Assembly: GCF_036567905.1 (NCBI RefSeq)
Contig: NZ_DATCTO010000035.1
Span: 90,639-154,638, forward strand
Source of the DNA: Candidatus Binatus sp.
GTDB lineage: Bacteria; Desulfobacterota; Binatia; Binatales; Binataceae
DNA length: 64,000 nucleotides
Direction of reading: 5' to 3'
Below, one piece after another: positions 17,408-26,555 of this stretch. The notes beneath the pieces are model-generated. The model was not told the origin of the DNA, searched no databases, and was given only the letters and a program-made list of their open reading frames with translations. Position 1 is the first letter of the stretch. Each line of letters starts with the position of its first letter. The translations under genes were made by a program, and so were the position numbers.

Positions 17408-20143
17408 ATGGCTACCGAAAAGAGTTCCGCAGATGATGCTAAAACCTCAGACGCTTTAACTGACTCCGCGCCAAACGGGTCCAAGGCTGTCGCTAAGTCC
17501 GATGAGTCGAAGCTCAGTGCGGACGAGACTCGCAACCACGCCTACGAATTATACCAAGCGCGCCATGGTGGGCCCGGGAGCGCGCGCGGCGCCTGGCAAA
17601 AGGCAGAGGCGTCAGCTTCCGCAGATACGCCCAAGGCTGACGCGTCCAAAGGTGTCCAGATGCCAGCTGATACCGGGACGATCCAAGAGGCGCTCACCAA
17701 GTTCAAGTCAAGTCTCGAGCACGGACTGACCCAGGAAGAGGCGGCGAACCGGCTCAAGCATGACGGTCCCAATGCAATCGAAGAAAAGCGCATAAGCCCC
17801 CTCAAGCGGTTCCTATCGTTCCTCTGGGGTCCTATTGCCTGGATGATCGAAATTGCCGCGATACTCTCCGCGGTAGTTCGACATTGGGAAGACTTCGTCA
17901 TCATCTTTTTCATGCTGGCGCTGAATGCGGTCGTCGGCTTCTGGGAGGAATTCAAGGCCGACAACGAGATCGAGGCGCTGAAAAAGAATCTCGCGCTGCA
18001 TTCGCGAGTACTACGCGACGGCAAGTGGAGCGACGTCGAAGCAAAGACCCTGGTGAGCGGGGATATTGTCATGGTCAAACTCGGCAACGTCATCCCCGCC
18101 GACCTGAAGCTGGTCGATAGCGATTACCTCAGCATCGATCAGGCGGCGCTGACGGGAGAGTCACTGCCGGTCGACAAGAAGAAAAATGACGTCGCGTATT
18201 CAGGATCAATCGTGCGAATGGGCCAGATGAATGGGCTCGTCGTCGCCACCGGAATGAACACGCTCTTCGGCCGCACCGCGCGACTGGTCGAGAGCGTTCA
18301 GACCGTTTCCCACTTTCAGAAAGCGGTGCTCAAGATAGGCAATTTCCTCATTCTGATCACGCTCGGCCTGGTCACATTGATCCTGGCGGTCGCGCTGTTT
18401 CGTGGTGATCCGTTCGTTCAAACCGTGCTCTTTTGCCTGATGCTTACGGTAGCTGCAATCCCGGTCGCCTTGCCCGCCGTTCTATCCGTCACGATGGCCG
18501 TCGGCGCATCCGTGCTCGCTAGAATGAAGGCAATCGTCTCCCGCCTCGTCGCGATCGAAGAGATGGCCGGCATGGACATTCTCTGCTCGGACAAGACCGG
18601 AACGCTGACCAAGAACGAGCTCAAGCTGGGCAGTCCGGTAGTTTTCAAGGCGAGCAACGAGCAGGACCTGATCCTAGGCGGGGCTTTGGCGTCGCGAAGG
18701 GAGGGCGGCGATGGCATCGACGAGGCCGTCCTCAAAGGCCTCAGCGATCAGTCGGTGTTAAAGAGCTATCAAATCACTCATTTCACGCCTTTCGATCCTA
18801 TCAGTAAGCGAACCGAGGCCGAGGTGAAACACGACAACGCCACTTTCAAAGTCTCGAAGGGGGCGCCGCAGGTGATTCTGGATCTGGTCCATCCCGACGC
18901 GGACGCTCGCAAAAAAGCCGAAGGGCAGGTTAACGAGCTTGGGGCCAAAGGCTATCGCACGCTTGGCGTCGCCCGCACCGATGCGCAGGGAAAGTGGGAA
19001 TTCCTTGGACTACTGTCTTTGTCCGATCCGCCCCGCGACGATTCAGCCTCTACCATCGCGGCCGCGCGAAAGATGGGACTGCAGGTTCGCATGGTAACCG
19101 GCGACAACCTTGCAATCGCTCGCGAGGTATCGCTCGAACTCAAGCTCGGACCCAACATCGCGGTTGCGGGCGATCTCTTTCCTGACGGTAAGGTTGACGA
19201 CACTGAAAAGATAGACGTGGCCGACGGCTACGCACAGGTTTTTCCTGAGCACAAGTTCAAAATCGTAAAGGCCCTTCAGGCGGGTGGACATATCGTCGGA
19301 ATGACCGGTGACGGCGTCAACGACGCTCCCGCGCTCAAACAGGCTGATTGCGGAATCGCGGTAAGCGGCGCGACCGACGCCGCTCGTGCGGCCTCGGATC
19401 TGGTGCTCACGGCGACCGGTCTCTCTGTAATCACCGCCGCCATTTCAGAAGCACGCAAGATATTCGAACGCATGAACAGCTATGCAATCTACCGGATATC
19501 CGAAACCATCCGCGTACTGCTCTTCATGACGCTCGCGATTGTGGTGTTTAACTTCTACCCGGTAACCGCAGTCATGATCGTGCTCATCGCGGTCCTCAAT
19601 GACTTCCCGATCATGATGATCGCCTACGACAACACCATCGTAGCTCCACGCCCGGTGCGCTGGGACATGGAACGCGTACTCACGGTAAGCTCGGTTCTCG
19701 GCGTGATGGGAGTTATCTCTGCATTCGGCCTTTTCTGGATCGCAGAGAAATACCTTCACCTGCCCCGGCCCATGGTTCAGAGCCTTATCTTCCTCAAGCT
19801 GTTGGTCGCCGGTCACCTCACCATTTACATCACGCGAAGCGTGGGAACGTTTTGGCAGCGCCCGTGGCCCAATTGGCGCCTGGTCGTTGCCTGCGAAACA
19901 ACCCAGGTCATCGGAACCCTGGCCGCGGTCTACGGATGGGGCATGACGCCGCTGGGATGGAAGTACGCACTGTTACTGTGGGGCTATGCGCTCGTATGGT
20001 TTTTCATCAACGACATGGTGAAGGTTGAGGTTTACCGCCTGATGCATCTGGGGACGGCACGCCATCAGCGCCACTTGGCCAGAGTCAACGCCAGCCTTCA
20101 TCCAGCCGGAGAGCCCGCCAAGCAGGCGGCTCGGACCGCTTAA
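17408..20143 (+). CDS. P-type plasma-membrane H+-ATPase (P3A type)
   Basis: Integral membrane cation pump, 911 residues. It shows the actuator motif TGESLPVDKK, the phosphorylation site CSDKTGTLTKNEL (Asp395), TGDNLAIA and the hinge TGDGVNDAP (about 633-641). The membrane helices group as in P3A proton pumps: two before the actuator, two before the DKTGT loop and about six after. The N-terminus carries about 90 extra residues rich in Ala, Ser, Asp and Lys, predicted to be disordered, before the usual EALTKFKSSLEHGLTQEEA. It would export protons at ATP cost. The start is supported by AGGGG at 8 bases. Confidence 0.93.
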   Translation: MATEKSSADDAKTSDALTDSAPNGSKAVAKSDESKLSADETRNHAYELYQARHGGPGSARGAWQKAEASASADTPKADASKGVQMPADTGTIQEALTKFKSSLEHGLTQEEAANRLKHDGPNAIEEKRISPLKRFLSFLWGPIAWMIEIAAILSAVVRHWEDFVIIFFMLALNAVVGFWEEFKADNEIEALKKNLALHSRVLRDGKWSDVEAKTLVSGDIVMVKLGNVIPADLKLVDSDYLSIDQAALTGESLPVDKKKNDVAYSGSIVRMGQMNGLVVATGMNTLFGRTARLVESVQTVSHFQKAVLKIGNFLILITLGLVTLILAVALFRGDPFVQTVLFCLMLTVAAIPVALPAVLSVTMAVGASVLARMKAIVSRLVAIEEMAGMDILCSDKTGTLTKNELKLGSPVVFKASNEQDLILGGALASRREGGDGIDEAVLKGLSDQSVLKSYQITHFTPFDPISKRTEAEVKHDNATFKVSKGAPQVILDLVHPDADARKKAEGQVNELGAKGYRTLGVARTDAQGKWEFLGLLSLSDPPRDDSASTIAAARKMGLQVRMVTGDNLAIAREVSLELKLGPNIAVAGDLFPDGKVDDTEKIDVADGYAQVFPEHKFKIVKALQAGGHIVGMTGDGVNDAPALKQADCGIAVSGATDAARAASDLVLTATGLSVITAAISEARKIFERMNSYAIYRISETIRVLLFMTLAIVVFNFYPVTAVMIVLIAVLNDFPIMMIAYDNTIVAPRPVRWDMERVLTVSSVLGVMGVISAFGLFWIAEKYLHLPRPMVQSLIFLKLLVAGHLTIYITRSVGTFWQRPWPNWRLVVACETTQVIGTLAAVYGWGMTPLGWKYALLLWGYALVWFFINDMVKVEVYRLMHLGTARHQRHLARVNASLHPAGEPAKQAARTA

Positions 20144-20175
20144 GGGCAGCCCTGGCGCTGAAGGGATATCAGCCG

Positions 20176-21102
20176 ATGCAGTCCTACAATGAAAATCAAA
20201 GACGTTGGGCAATCATCTTGGCGGGCGGAGAAGGAAAGCGCCTATCTTTGCTGACGCAGCGGATAGCCGGTGACGGCAGGCCGAAACAGTTCTGCCCTGT
20301 GCTCGGCGATTCATCGTTGATCGAGCAAACGCGTCGTCGCGTTTGCCTGTCCGTCGCGGACGACCACACCCTAGTCGTGGTGACTCGCGCGCATGAGCTT
20401 TATTACGGACCCCTGCTCGCAGATATACGGCAGCGAAATCTCGTGATTCAGCCCGACAACCGTGGCACCGGCGCAGCGATCCTCTATTCGCTGCTCCGAT
20501 TGTCAAAATTGGAGCCCACCGCATACGTAGCGTTGTTTCCTTCGGATCACTTCGTAAGCGACGATCGTCATTTCATGCGCCACGTCGATCAGGCCTTCGA
20601 CGCCGTCAGATCCAGGCCCGAACTGACGGTGTTACTGGGCATCGCCGCGGACCGAGGCGAAACTGCGTACGGCTGGATCGAACCCGGGCAGCCTATAGGC
20701 ACTGCGCATGCGAACATTTTCGACGTTCATCAGTTCTGGGAGAAACCGTCTGCGGAATTGGCCAAACGACTTCTGGATCGCGGTTGCCTGTGGAATAGCT
20801 TCATAATGGTGGCTCGATTATCCACGCTTATGGGATTCGTCATGTTGACGGTGCCGGAACTCTATCGCTCCTTTGCTCGCGTAAGTTCGAGCCTGCTTAC
20901 GACCTCAGAGGAACGAACTGTCGAGCGCATGTACGCCTCGATAGATGCTACGGACTTCTCTCATGACGTGTTGGCCAGGCGTTCGACCAATCTTGCGGTG
21001 CTTCCAGTTCGAGGATGCGAGTGGAGCGATCTCGGCGAACCAGCGCGCGTAATCGACGTCTTGAGCCGTCTGAAAATCCAACCTCGATGGAACGCGGCCT
21101 GA
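20176..21102 (+). CDS. Mannose-1-phosphate guanylyltransferase-like nucleotidyltransferase
   Basis: Sugar-nucleotide pyrophosphorylase of 308 residues. The nucleotide-binding signature is WAIILAGGEGKRLS (about residues 11-24) with GRPKQFCPVLGDSSLIEQT directly after. The later FPSDHF and FWEKPSAELAKRLL blocks are typical of GDP-mannose synthesis enzymes. It lacks the C-terminal isomerase domain of the bifunctional form, so it would make GDP-mannose only. A start-proximal AAGGGA supports ATG 20176. It follows the H+-ATPase by 32 bases on the same strand. GDP-mannose would serve cell-envelope polysaccharides. Confidence 0.9.
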   Translation: MQSYNENQRRWAIILAGGEGKRLSLLTQRIAGDGRPKQFCPVLGDSSLIEQTRRRVCLSVADDHTLVVVTRAHELYYGPLLADIRQRNLVIQPDNRGTGAAILYSLLRLSKLEPTAYVALFPSDHFVSDDRHFMRHVDQAFDAVRSRPELTVLLGIAADRGETAYGWIEPGQPIGTAHANIFDVHQFWEKPSAELAKRLLDRGCLWNSFIMVARLSTLMGFVMLTVPELYRSFARVSSSLLTTSEERTVERMYASIDATDFSHDVLARRSTNLAVLPVRGCEWSDLGEPARVIDVLSRLKIQPRWNAA

Positions 21103-21135
21103 TCCATGGCGGCGATTTAAGGAGCACTCATCGCG

Positions 21136-21606
21136 ATGAAATGGCCGGCAGGATTCGAACCTGACAACTCATCGGTGTACGCGCGCAATGAAATTGCGAT
21201 TGCCGCCCCGCCTGAGCGCGTATGGCGATGGCTCATTCGCGCCGCCAAGTGGCCGCAATGGTACAGCAACAGCGCCAACGTGAATTTCATTCGCGGCAAT
21301 CCACCCGAACTCGCGCCCGACACCGAATTTCGATGGAAGACGTTTGGCGCCACCGTCGCCAGCCGCGTGATCGTCTTCGAACCGCCGCATGAACTCGGAT
21401 GGGACGCGCATGGGGTGCTGAGCGCCTATCACGGCTAGCTTATCGAACCCGATGGCGGCGGCGGATGCCGCGTCATCACCGAGGAATGCCAGAACGGCCT
21501 CGTGCCGAAGTTCGCGTGGTGGTATCTGCGCCCGATGCTCGAGCGCGGGCATCAGAACTGGGTCGAGAGCCTCAAGCGCGTTGCCGAAGGCGGAGAGCCG
21601 TCGTAG
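21136..21606 (+). pseudogene. SRPBCC (START/polyketide-cyclase-like) protein interrupted by in-frame TAG
   Basis: The first 100 codons encode an SRPBCC-type ligand-binding domain start: NEIAIAAPPERVWRWLI then PQWYSN. At 21436 the frame meets TAG. The same frame then continues with convincing family sequence (LIEPDGGGGCRVITEE..., WWYLRPMLERGHQNWVESL) to a TAG at 21604, giving about 156 residues in total, the expected size. A TGG-to-TAG change would explain the break. Other genes here (for example aligned stops at 5724, 12511 and 17223) use TAG as a real stop, so recoding is unlikely. Nonsense mutation or sequencing error are the likely causes. Confidence 0.75.
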
Positions 21607-21624
21607 CGATCGCCAGGCGTCGCG

Positions 21625-22020
21625 CTAGTCGTCCGCCAGGATAACTTCGAAGGCGGCGCTGTTGTCGCGGATGATTCCCATCGACGCGAGAAATCGTCCC
21701 AGCCGAAGCACCGGAATCACGAACCAGTACTTGCGCTCGACCAAGCCATTCACTTTCTCGCGTTCCTGCGTATCCGTAATCGCGCGCACGTCGCCGTTGA
21801 AAACTTCGTCGCCGACCCGAAGCGAGATGGCGGGTCGCACCTTCACATTGCGCACCCAGTTGCGCGCGGCATTTGCCGAGACCAGGTATAGCCGGTCGTC
21901 ATCGACCAGGTACCAGATAGTCACTTCGTAGGGGCGGCCGGTTTTGCGTCCATAATGAGTCAGACGCAGCGTCTGCCTGTCCCCGACCCGGCGCAGCCGT
22001 TGGAAGGATTTCGATGCCAT
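21625..22020 (-). CDS. Deazaflavin (F420)-dependent nitroreductase, DDN family
   Basis: A 131-residue split-barrel protein of the type called nitroreductase family deazaflavin-dependent oxidoreductase. The core LTHYGRKTGRPYEVTIWYLV is the hallmark of the DUF385/Ddn group, followed by LVSANAARNWVRNV, which binds the cofactor in the family. Substrate unknown; related enzymes reduce quinones, nitroaromatics or lipid groups using F420H2. I chose ATG 22020 over ATG 22026 because GAGG stands 9 bases before it and only 3 before the other. A second F420-type protein lies at 61642. No F420 biosynthesis gene is in the window. Confidence 0.85.
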   Translation of the reverse strand: MASKSFQRLRRVGDRQTLRLTHYGRKTGRPYEVTIWYLVDDDRLYLVSANAARNWVRNVKVRPAISLRVGDEVFNGDVRAITDTQEREKVNGLVERKYWFVIPVLRLGRFLASMGIIRDNSAAFEVILADD

Positions 22021-22105
22021 CGTCATGCACCTCGAGTTCGACGCGCAGCCTGGCCAGTTCGCCCCGCACCTGGCTCCGTGGCGAGATTATTATTCGCGCA
22101 GCCGG

Positions 22106-23443
22106 TTACTGAGTAACAGTTTCCATCACGCGTCCGCTGGCGCCATCCACGAAATCGACTTCGACCGGCGATGAAATGTTGTTGTCTTTCTCGGCCTTGT
22201 GGATTTTTAACTTCAGCTCGGCCAGGAACGTTTCTTTCGCATTCGGAGGCATCTGGTCCATCGGAAAGCTGTCCATCAGGACCCTGGCCTTGAGCTGGTC
22301 GGGCCACTGGACGGAGCCGACCTTCGGTCCCGCGATTGGCAACCCCCTGATCATCTGCTCGACCGCGCCGTGAAAATCCTTCGCTCCGGCCGCTGGCGCA
22401 GCCGCGGGCGAGCCGGAGGGTTGCTCCGCCGCCGCTACAGACGCCGCTGGCGAGGCCGCCGCCGCTCCCGCCGAGGACGACGGCGCGGCAGATGCGGCCC
22501 CCATCGACGCGCTTGTGGCCGGCGCACCGCTGACCTTTGCGATCAGATCCTTCACCTGGGCGCGCGTCGCGTCGTCCGGCGCGAGCGCCAGCGCCTGCTT
22601 GAGCGTGGCGACCGCGTCCTCAGCTTTATTCTCCTGCGCGTACGCGATTCCCATGTTGAGGTGCGCTTGGAAAAATCCGGGATTGGCGGCGATCACTTTC
22701 TTGTACTGCACAACTGCCTGATCGGCGTTGCCCGTGTAGAGATACATCGTGCCGAGATCGGTGCGAACTTCCGGATCGTCCGGCCTCTTCTTCAGATAAT
22801 GCTCGTAGGCGGCGATCGCTTCGTCGTAGTGCTGCTTGTCGTAGTCGATATCACCGACACCACGCAGCGCGTCGAGGTTGTCGGGCTCCAACTTCAGCAC
22901 GTGGCCGTAAGCTTCCTCGGCCTTGGCGTAGTAGGTTTGATCGAACATCGCCGCGCGCATCGAGACTGCGCCGAATTTGTTCCATGCCGCGACGTCGTCG
23001 GGTTTCGCGCGCGCGGCTTTTTCGGTCTGGTCAACAAAAGTGCGGGCCTCTGTCGGCAGCTCGATCTTCGGATGTCCCGGCGGCAGATTGCCGTTCTGAC
23101 TTCCACCCGCCGCTGGATTCGCCGTGACATTCTGCTCCGGTGCAGCCGCATTGGGCGCGGCAGCGCCAGCGCCTGGGGCGTTGGCGACGGCGACTTGTTC
23201 GCGTGCCGATTCAGGCGTGCGCATCATTATCCACGCGGCCGCCGCCAGACCCACCACGGTGATCGCAACGAACACAATCACAAACGCCGTGGTAATCGGT
23301 ATATTGCGCCCGCGATCCGCGCTGTCCCTGAGCTTGCCCGATTCTCCCCCGCCCGACGCTGTGCCCGCGAGTGCGCTGCCGCACTCCACACAGAACTTCG
23401 CTCCAGCCGTCAGCGGCGCGCCGCATTGAGGACAAAATCGCAT
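22106..23443 (-). CDS. Zinc-ribbon, single-TM, TPR-repeat protein
   Basis: A 445-residue protein with three parts. Residues 1-25 form a zinc ribbon (MRFCPQCGAPLTAGAKFCVE, cysteines 4, 7, 18 and 21). A transmembrane segment spans about 47-68. About 125-285 holds tetratricopeptide repeats, for example NPGFFQAHLNMGIAYAQENK. An Ala/Pro/Ser-rich linker (about 290-345) joins a C-terminal domain (about 350-445) of unknown fold. The orientation puts the ribbon in the cytoplasm and the TPR part outside. ATG 23443 is preferred over an upstream TTG. TPR arrays bind proteins; the partner is unknown. Confidence 0.85.
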   Translation of the reverse strand: MRFCPQCGAPLTAGAKFCVECGSALAGTASGGGESGKLRDSADRGRNIPITTAFVIVFVAITVVGLAAAAWIMMRTPESAREQVAVANAPGAGAAAPNAAAPEQNVTANPAAGGSQNGNLPPGHPKIELPTEARTFVDQTEKAARAKPDDVAAWNKFGAVSMRAAMFDQTYYAKAEEAYGHVLKLEPDNLDALRGVGDIDYDKQHYDEAIAAYEHYLKKRPDDPEVRTDLGTMYLYTGNADQAVVQYKKVIAANPGFFQAHLNMGIAYAQENKAEDAVATLKQALALAPDDATRAQVKDLIAKVSGAPATSASMGAASAAPSSSAGAAAASPAASVAAAEQPSGSPAAAPAAGAKDFHGAVEQMIRGLPIAGPKVGSVQWPDQLKARVLMDSFPMDQMPPNAKETFLAELKLKIHKAEKDNNISSPVEVDFVDGASGRVMETVTQ

Positions 23444-23606
23444 GAGCAAATTCCTACATTACCGCTTCCCCCCAGCGCAACCCGTCCCGGATTCGGGTTC
23501 CCGCTTTCGAGCCGCCTGTTGTATAGTCCCGCCGGAGTCCATTTTTGCCAGGCAGCCAGCCGAGGAACGCGCCGAGGCCCGCCAGTGACACGCGCCGAGT
23601 CCGCAT

Positions 23607-24617
23607 ATGCCCGGAAATTTCGAACAAGTAACCGCGCAGCTGACGGCCCTGGTCCGCGCGAAAACCGCTGACTCCCGCGCGCGAGCGCATTCGCTCGAAT
23701 CGCTGCCCGGTCACGCCGGCTTCAGCTACAGCTTCGTCCTCGAGCGCACTGCGCCCGACGCGGTGCCGGCGGGGAAGTTCGTCGTGCGCCTCGCGCCTCC
23801 CGGGGTCAAAATCTCAGGCCCCGCCGACATCGTGCGGCAGGCGCGCGTGATGGAGTCGCTGGCCGACACGCCGGTCGCGGTGCCGCCGATCATCTGGTAC
23901 GGCGACGAGCCCGAGTTCTTCGATCGGCCGTACTTCGTCGCCGGCTTCGTCGATGGATTCAAACTCGGCGAATCCGCGCTGCCGGCCGCGCACTTGAAAC
24001 GCCTGGCGCGCAAGGGTATCGCGACCATGGCCGCGCTGCACAACGTCCCGTGGGAGCCGCGCCGCGCCGCATGGGGCGAGCCGTTCGCGCTCAGCGAAGA
24101 GCTCAAACGCCTGGACTACCTGCTCGACCGCCCGACTCTCGATCCCGCCGTCGTCGCGCGCGCCCCCGAGCTTCGCGAGCGTCTGCGCTCGAGCCTGCCG
24201 GCAGGCGCGCGCATCGGATGCGTCCACGGCGACTTCCAATGGTCGAACGTGCTGTTCAACGAACAACGCGTCGTCGCGCTGATCGATTGGGAAATCTCGC
24301 TGGTCGGCGCAACGCTGCTCGACCTCGGATGGATTTGCTTTTTTTCAGACCCCGGGAGCTGGGTCGGCGTTGACCCGGGCCGCGGCTCGCTTCTCAACGC
24401 CGGCGAAATCGTCGATGCATACGCCGAAGTCGCGGGCTTTCCGGTCTCCGCGGCGCAAGTGCGATGGTTTCGCGCATTCGCGGGCTACCGGTTCGGGGTG
24501 ATTACCTGTTTCAACCTGATGCTGCATCGGCGCGGCAAGCGCGACGATCCGTTATGGGAAGAGACCGCGCTGTCGGCGCCAACAATGTTCGAACACGGCC
24601 TCGAATTGTTGGGCTGA
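23607..24617 (+). CDS. Phosphotransferase family protein (APH-like kinase fold)
   Basis: Kinase-fold protein of 336 residues in the aminoglycoside-phosphotransferase-like group. The catalytic loop VHGDFQWSNVLF (about 206-217) gives the Asp and Asn of the HGDxxxxN motif. ALIDWEISLVG (about 224-234) supplies the metal-binding Asp. N-terminal lobe strands include LPGHAGFSYSFVLER and GKFVVRLAPPG. This branch is often found near acyl-CoA enzymes in bacteria and may phosphorylate small alcohols or thioester intermediates; antibiotic resistance is not implied. The PHA synthase gene follows by 114 bases on the same strand. Confidence 0.85.
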   Translation: MPGNFEQVTAQLTALVRAKTADSRARAHSLESLPGHAGFSYSFVLERTAPDAVPAGKFVVRLAPPGVKISGPADIVRQARVMESLADTPVAVPPIIWYGDEPEFFDRPYFVAGFVDGFKLGESALPAAHLKRLARKGIATMAALHNVPWEPRRAAWGEPFALSEELKRLDYLLDRPTLDPAVVARAPELRERLRSSLPAGARIGCVHGDFQWSNVLFNEQRVVALIDWEISLVGATLLDLGWICFFSDPGSWVGVDPGRGSLLNAGEIVDAYAEVAGFPVSAAQVRWFRAFAGYRFGVITCFNLMLHRRGKRDDPLWEETALSAPTMFEHGLELLG

Positions 24618-24731
24618 CCTGCGCGTATCGGCCGGCACATTGTCGGTTTGGTCTCCGGATGACTTTGTGGTGGAATCGCGTCCTGCACTTTCGTGATCAA
24701 TTCTTCGTGACCGGAAGTTGGAGGCGGCGAA

Positions 24732-26441
24732 ATGGACAGTGCGGCCAAACGGGAGCCTGAAATTCAGACCCCCGAGGAAAACCATCCCGCGCTCAACGCG
24801 ATCCTCGGCGCCAATCCCTTCGTCGGCCTCGACGCCAGGCAGGTTGTCGGAACTTTGACGGCCTTGCTGGCGCATCTCGCGTCGCGGCCCGCCACCGTCG
24901 CCGCGCGCGCGCTCGAACTATGGCTCGAGTTGGGGCAGGTCGCGGCGGGCGTTTCTACCGTGGCGCCCGAGCCTGGCGACAGGCGTTTCGCCGATCCCGC
25001 CTGGTCGCAGCATCCGCTCTACCATCGCATGATGCAGACCTACCTCGCGTGGCGCACTGCGGTGCACGATCTCGTCGACCAGGATGACGGCGTCGAGTGG
25101 AAGCAAGCCGGGCAGCAGGAGTTCGCGGTCACGCTGATGACCGAGGCGCTCGCGCCCACCAACGCGTTGTGGCTCAATCCCGCCGCGCTCAAGCGCGCCT
25201 TTGACACCGCGGGGATGAGCCTGGTGTGGGGACTGCGCAACTTCATCGGCGATCTGTGGAACAACGGCGGGATGCCCTCGCAGGTGGACAAGCGGCCGTT
25301 CCAAGTCGGCAAAAATCTCGCCGTCTCGCCCGGCGCCGTCGTGTTCCGAAGCCCGCTCTGCGAGGTGATCCAGTATGCGCCCGCGACCGGCAACGTCTAT
25401 GAGCGCCCGCTGCTTTTCATCCCGCCGCAGATCAACAAATTCTACATCATGGATCTCGCGCCGGGCCGCAGCTTCATCGAGTACGCGGTCAAGCACGGGC
25501 TCGCGATGTTCACGATCAGCTGGCGCAACCCGACTCCGCGCGATCGCAACTGGGGGCTCGACGAATACGTGACCGCATGCAAGGACGCCATCGCGGCCGC
25601 ATGCGAGATCACCGGCAGTCCCGATTGCAACGTGCTCGGCGTATGCGCCGGCGGCATCACGACTTCGCTCATGCTCGGGCATCTCGCGGCTTGCGGTGAC
25701 AAGCGCGTCAACGCGGCGACGCTGCTGGTGACGACGCTCGATACGAGCCTGCCTTCGATGACCGGGATGTTCGCGACCGAGGATGCGATCAAGGCGGCGC
25801 GCGAGCGCTCGGAAAAAAAGGGCGTGCTCGACGGCGGCGACATGGCGCGGGTCTTCGCCTGGATGCGGCCGAACGATCTGGTCTGGAACTATTGGGTCAA
25901 TAACTATCTGCTCGGCAACGATCCCGCGCCGTTCGACATCCTCTATTGGAACGCCGACCCGACCAATCTTCCGGCCAAACTGCACGCGGGCTTTCTCGAT
26001 CTGTTTCTCAGAAATCCGCTCACCCGTGGCGCCGCCGTCACGATTCTCGGCACACCGATCGATTTGGGCGCCGTGAAGAATGACCTCTACCTGGTTGCCG
26101 GGATGACCGACCATATCTGCGCGTGGCGCGCATGCTATCGCACGACGCGGATGTTCGGCGGACGAATCGAATTCGTGCTCGGCTCCAGCGGCCATATCCA
26201 GAGCCTGGTTAATCCGCCCGGCAACTTCAAAGCCCGCTACTACGTCGGCGCGCGGCTTCCCGAGGATCCCGACGAATGGTTCAAAGGAGCGGCCGAGAAC
26301 AAGGGCAGCTGGTGGGATCACTGGATCAAGTGGATTGGGGCGCGCTCCGGCGGCGAACGTCCCGCGCCGAAGTCGCTCGGCAGCGAGCTCTACAAGGCCG
26401 GCGAACCCGCCCCGGGCCTATACGTCCACGAACGCCACTAG
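24732..26441 (+). CDS. phaC: Poly(3-hydroxyalkanoate) synthase, PhaC class I-like
   Basis: Polymerises hydroxyacyl-CoA into storage polyester at granules. The lipase-like box is LGVCAGGITTS, placing the catalytic Cys at 305. The Asp is at 460 in GMTDHICAW and the His at 488 in SSGHIQSLVNPPG. The Asp-His spacing of 28 equals that of the classic class I enzyme (Cys319-Asp480-His508). Length 569 also fits class I. MDLAPGRSFIEY and the long PQINKFYIMDL are typical. No phaA, phaB or phasin gene is beside it, so precursor supply comes from elsewhere (a FabG-type reductase at 32675 is distant). Confidence 0.94.
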   Translation: MDSAAKREPEIQTPEENHPALNAILGANPFVGLDARQVVGTLTALLAHLASRPATVAARALELWLELGQVAAGVSTVAPEPGDRRFADPAWSQHPLYHRMMQTYLAWRTAVHDLVDQDDGVEWKQAGQQEFAVTLMTEALAPTNALWLNPAALKRAFDTAGMSLVWGLRNFIGDLWNNGGMPSQVDKRPFQVGKNLAVSPGAVVFRSPLCEVIQYAPATGNVYERPLLFIPPQINKFYIMDLAPGRSFIEYAVKHGLAMFTISWRNPTPRDRNWGLDEYVTACKDAIAAACEITGSPDCNVLGVCAGGITTSLMLGHLAACGDKRVNAATLLVTTLDTSLPSMTGMFATEDAIKAARERSEKKGVLDGGDMARVFAWMRPNDLVWNYWVNNYLLGNDPAPFDILYWNADPTNLPAKLHAGFLDLFLRNPLTRGAAVTILGTPIDLGAVKNDLYLVAGMTDHICAWRACYRTTRMFGGRIEFVLGSSGHIQSLVNPPGNFKARYYVGARLPEDPDEWFKGAAENKGSWWDHWIKWIGARSGGERPAPKSLGSELYKAGEPAPGLYVHERH

Positions 26442-26471
26442 CGCGGGTTCGAAATTCGGAATTCTGCCGCT

Positions 26472-26493
26472 CCCCCTTACCCTTCTAACAGGG
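26472..26493. repeat. Copy of CCTGTTAGAAGGG motif
   Basis: Reading the minus strand gives CCTGTTAGAAGGGTAAGGGG. The rejoined IS1595 target site near 33987/35626 reads CCTGTTAGAAGGGGTAAAGG, nearly the same. Both copies are intergenic and beside GC-rich palindromes, so this looks like a dispersed motif. A run of short CACTTTT repeats (26508-26532) follows. Confidence 0.55.
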
Positions 26494-26537
26494 CGAAGCC
26501 CGCATCTTCACTTTTCACTTTTCACTTTTCACTGGGT

Positions 26538-26554
26538 GCAGGGGTCACCCCTGC
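26538..26554. repeat. GC-rich palindrome GCAGGGGTCACCCCTGC
   Basis: Perfect 8-base arms around one central base, between the convergent phaC and lutA genes. The same 17-mer occurs at 62398, with close variants at 62304, 63961 and 38995. It could form a hairpin in either transcript, but no T-run follows, so a simple terminator role is uncertain. Confidence 0.7.
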
Positions 26555-26555
26555 C

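Noticed and set aside
21436..21438. Possible amber recoding (pyrrolysine or read-through)
   Set aside because: TAG ends several intact genes in this window and no recoding gene is visible. A nonsense mutation or an error is simpler.
24918..26321. Minus-strand frame of 467 codons
   Set aside because: Antisense to phaC with its full catalytic triad, and of shadow-like composition (Arg and His rich).
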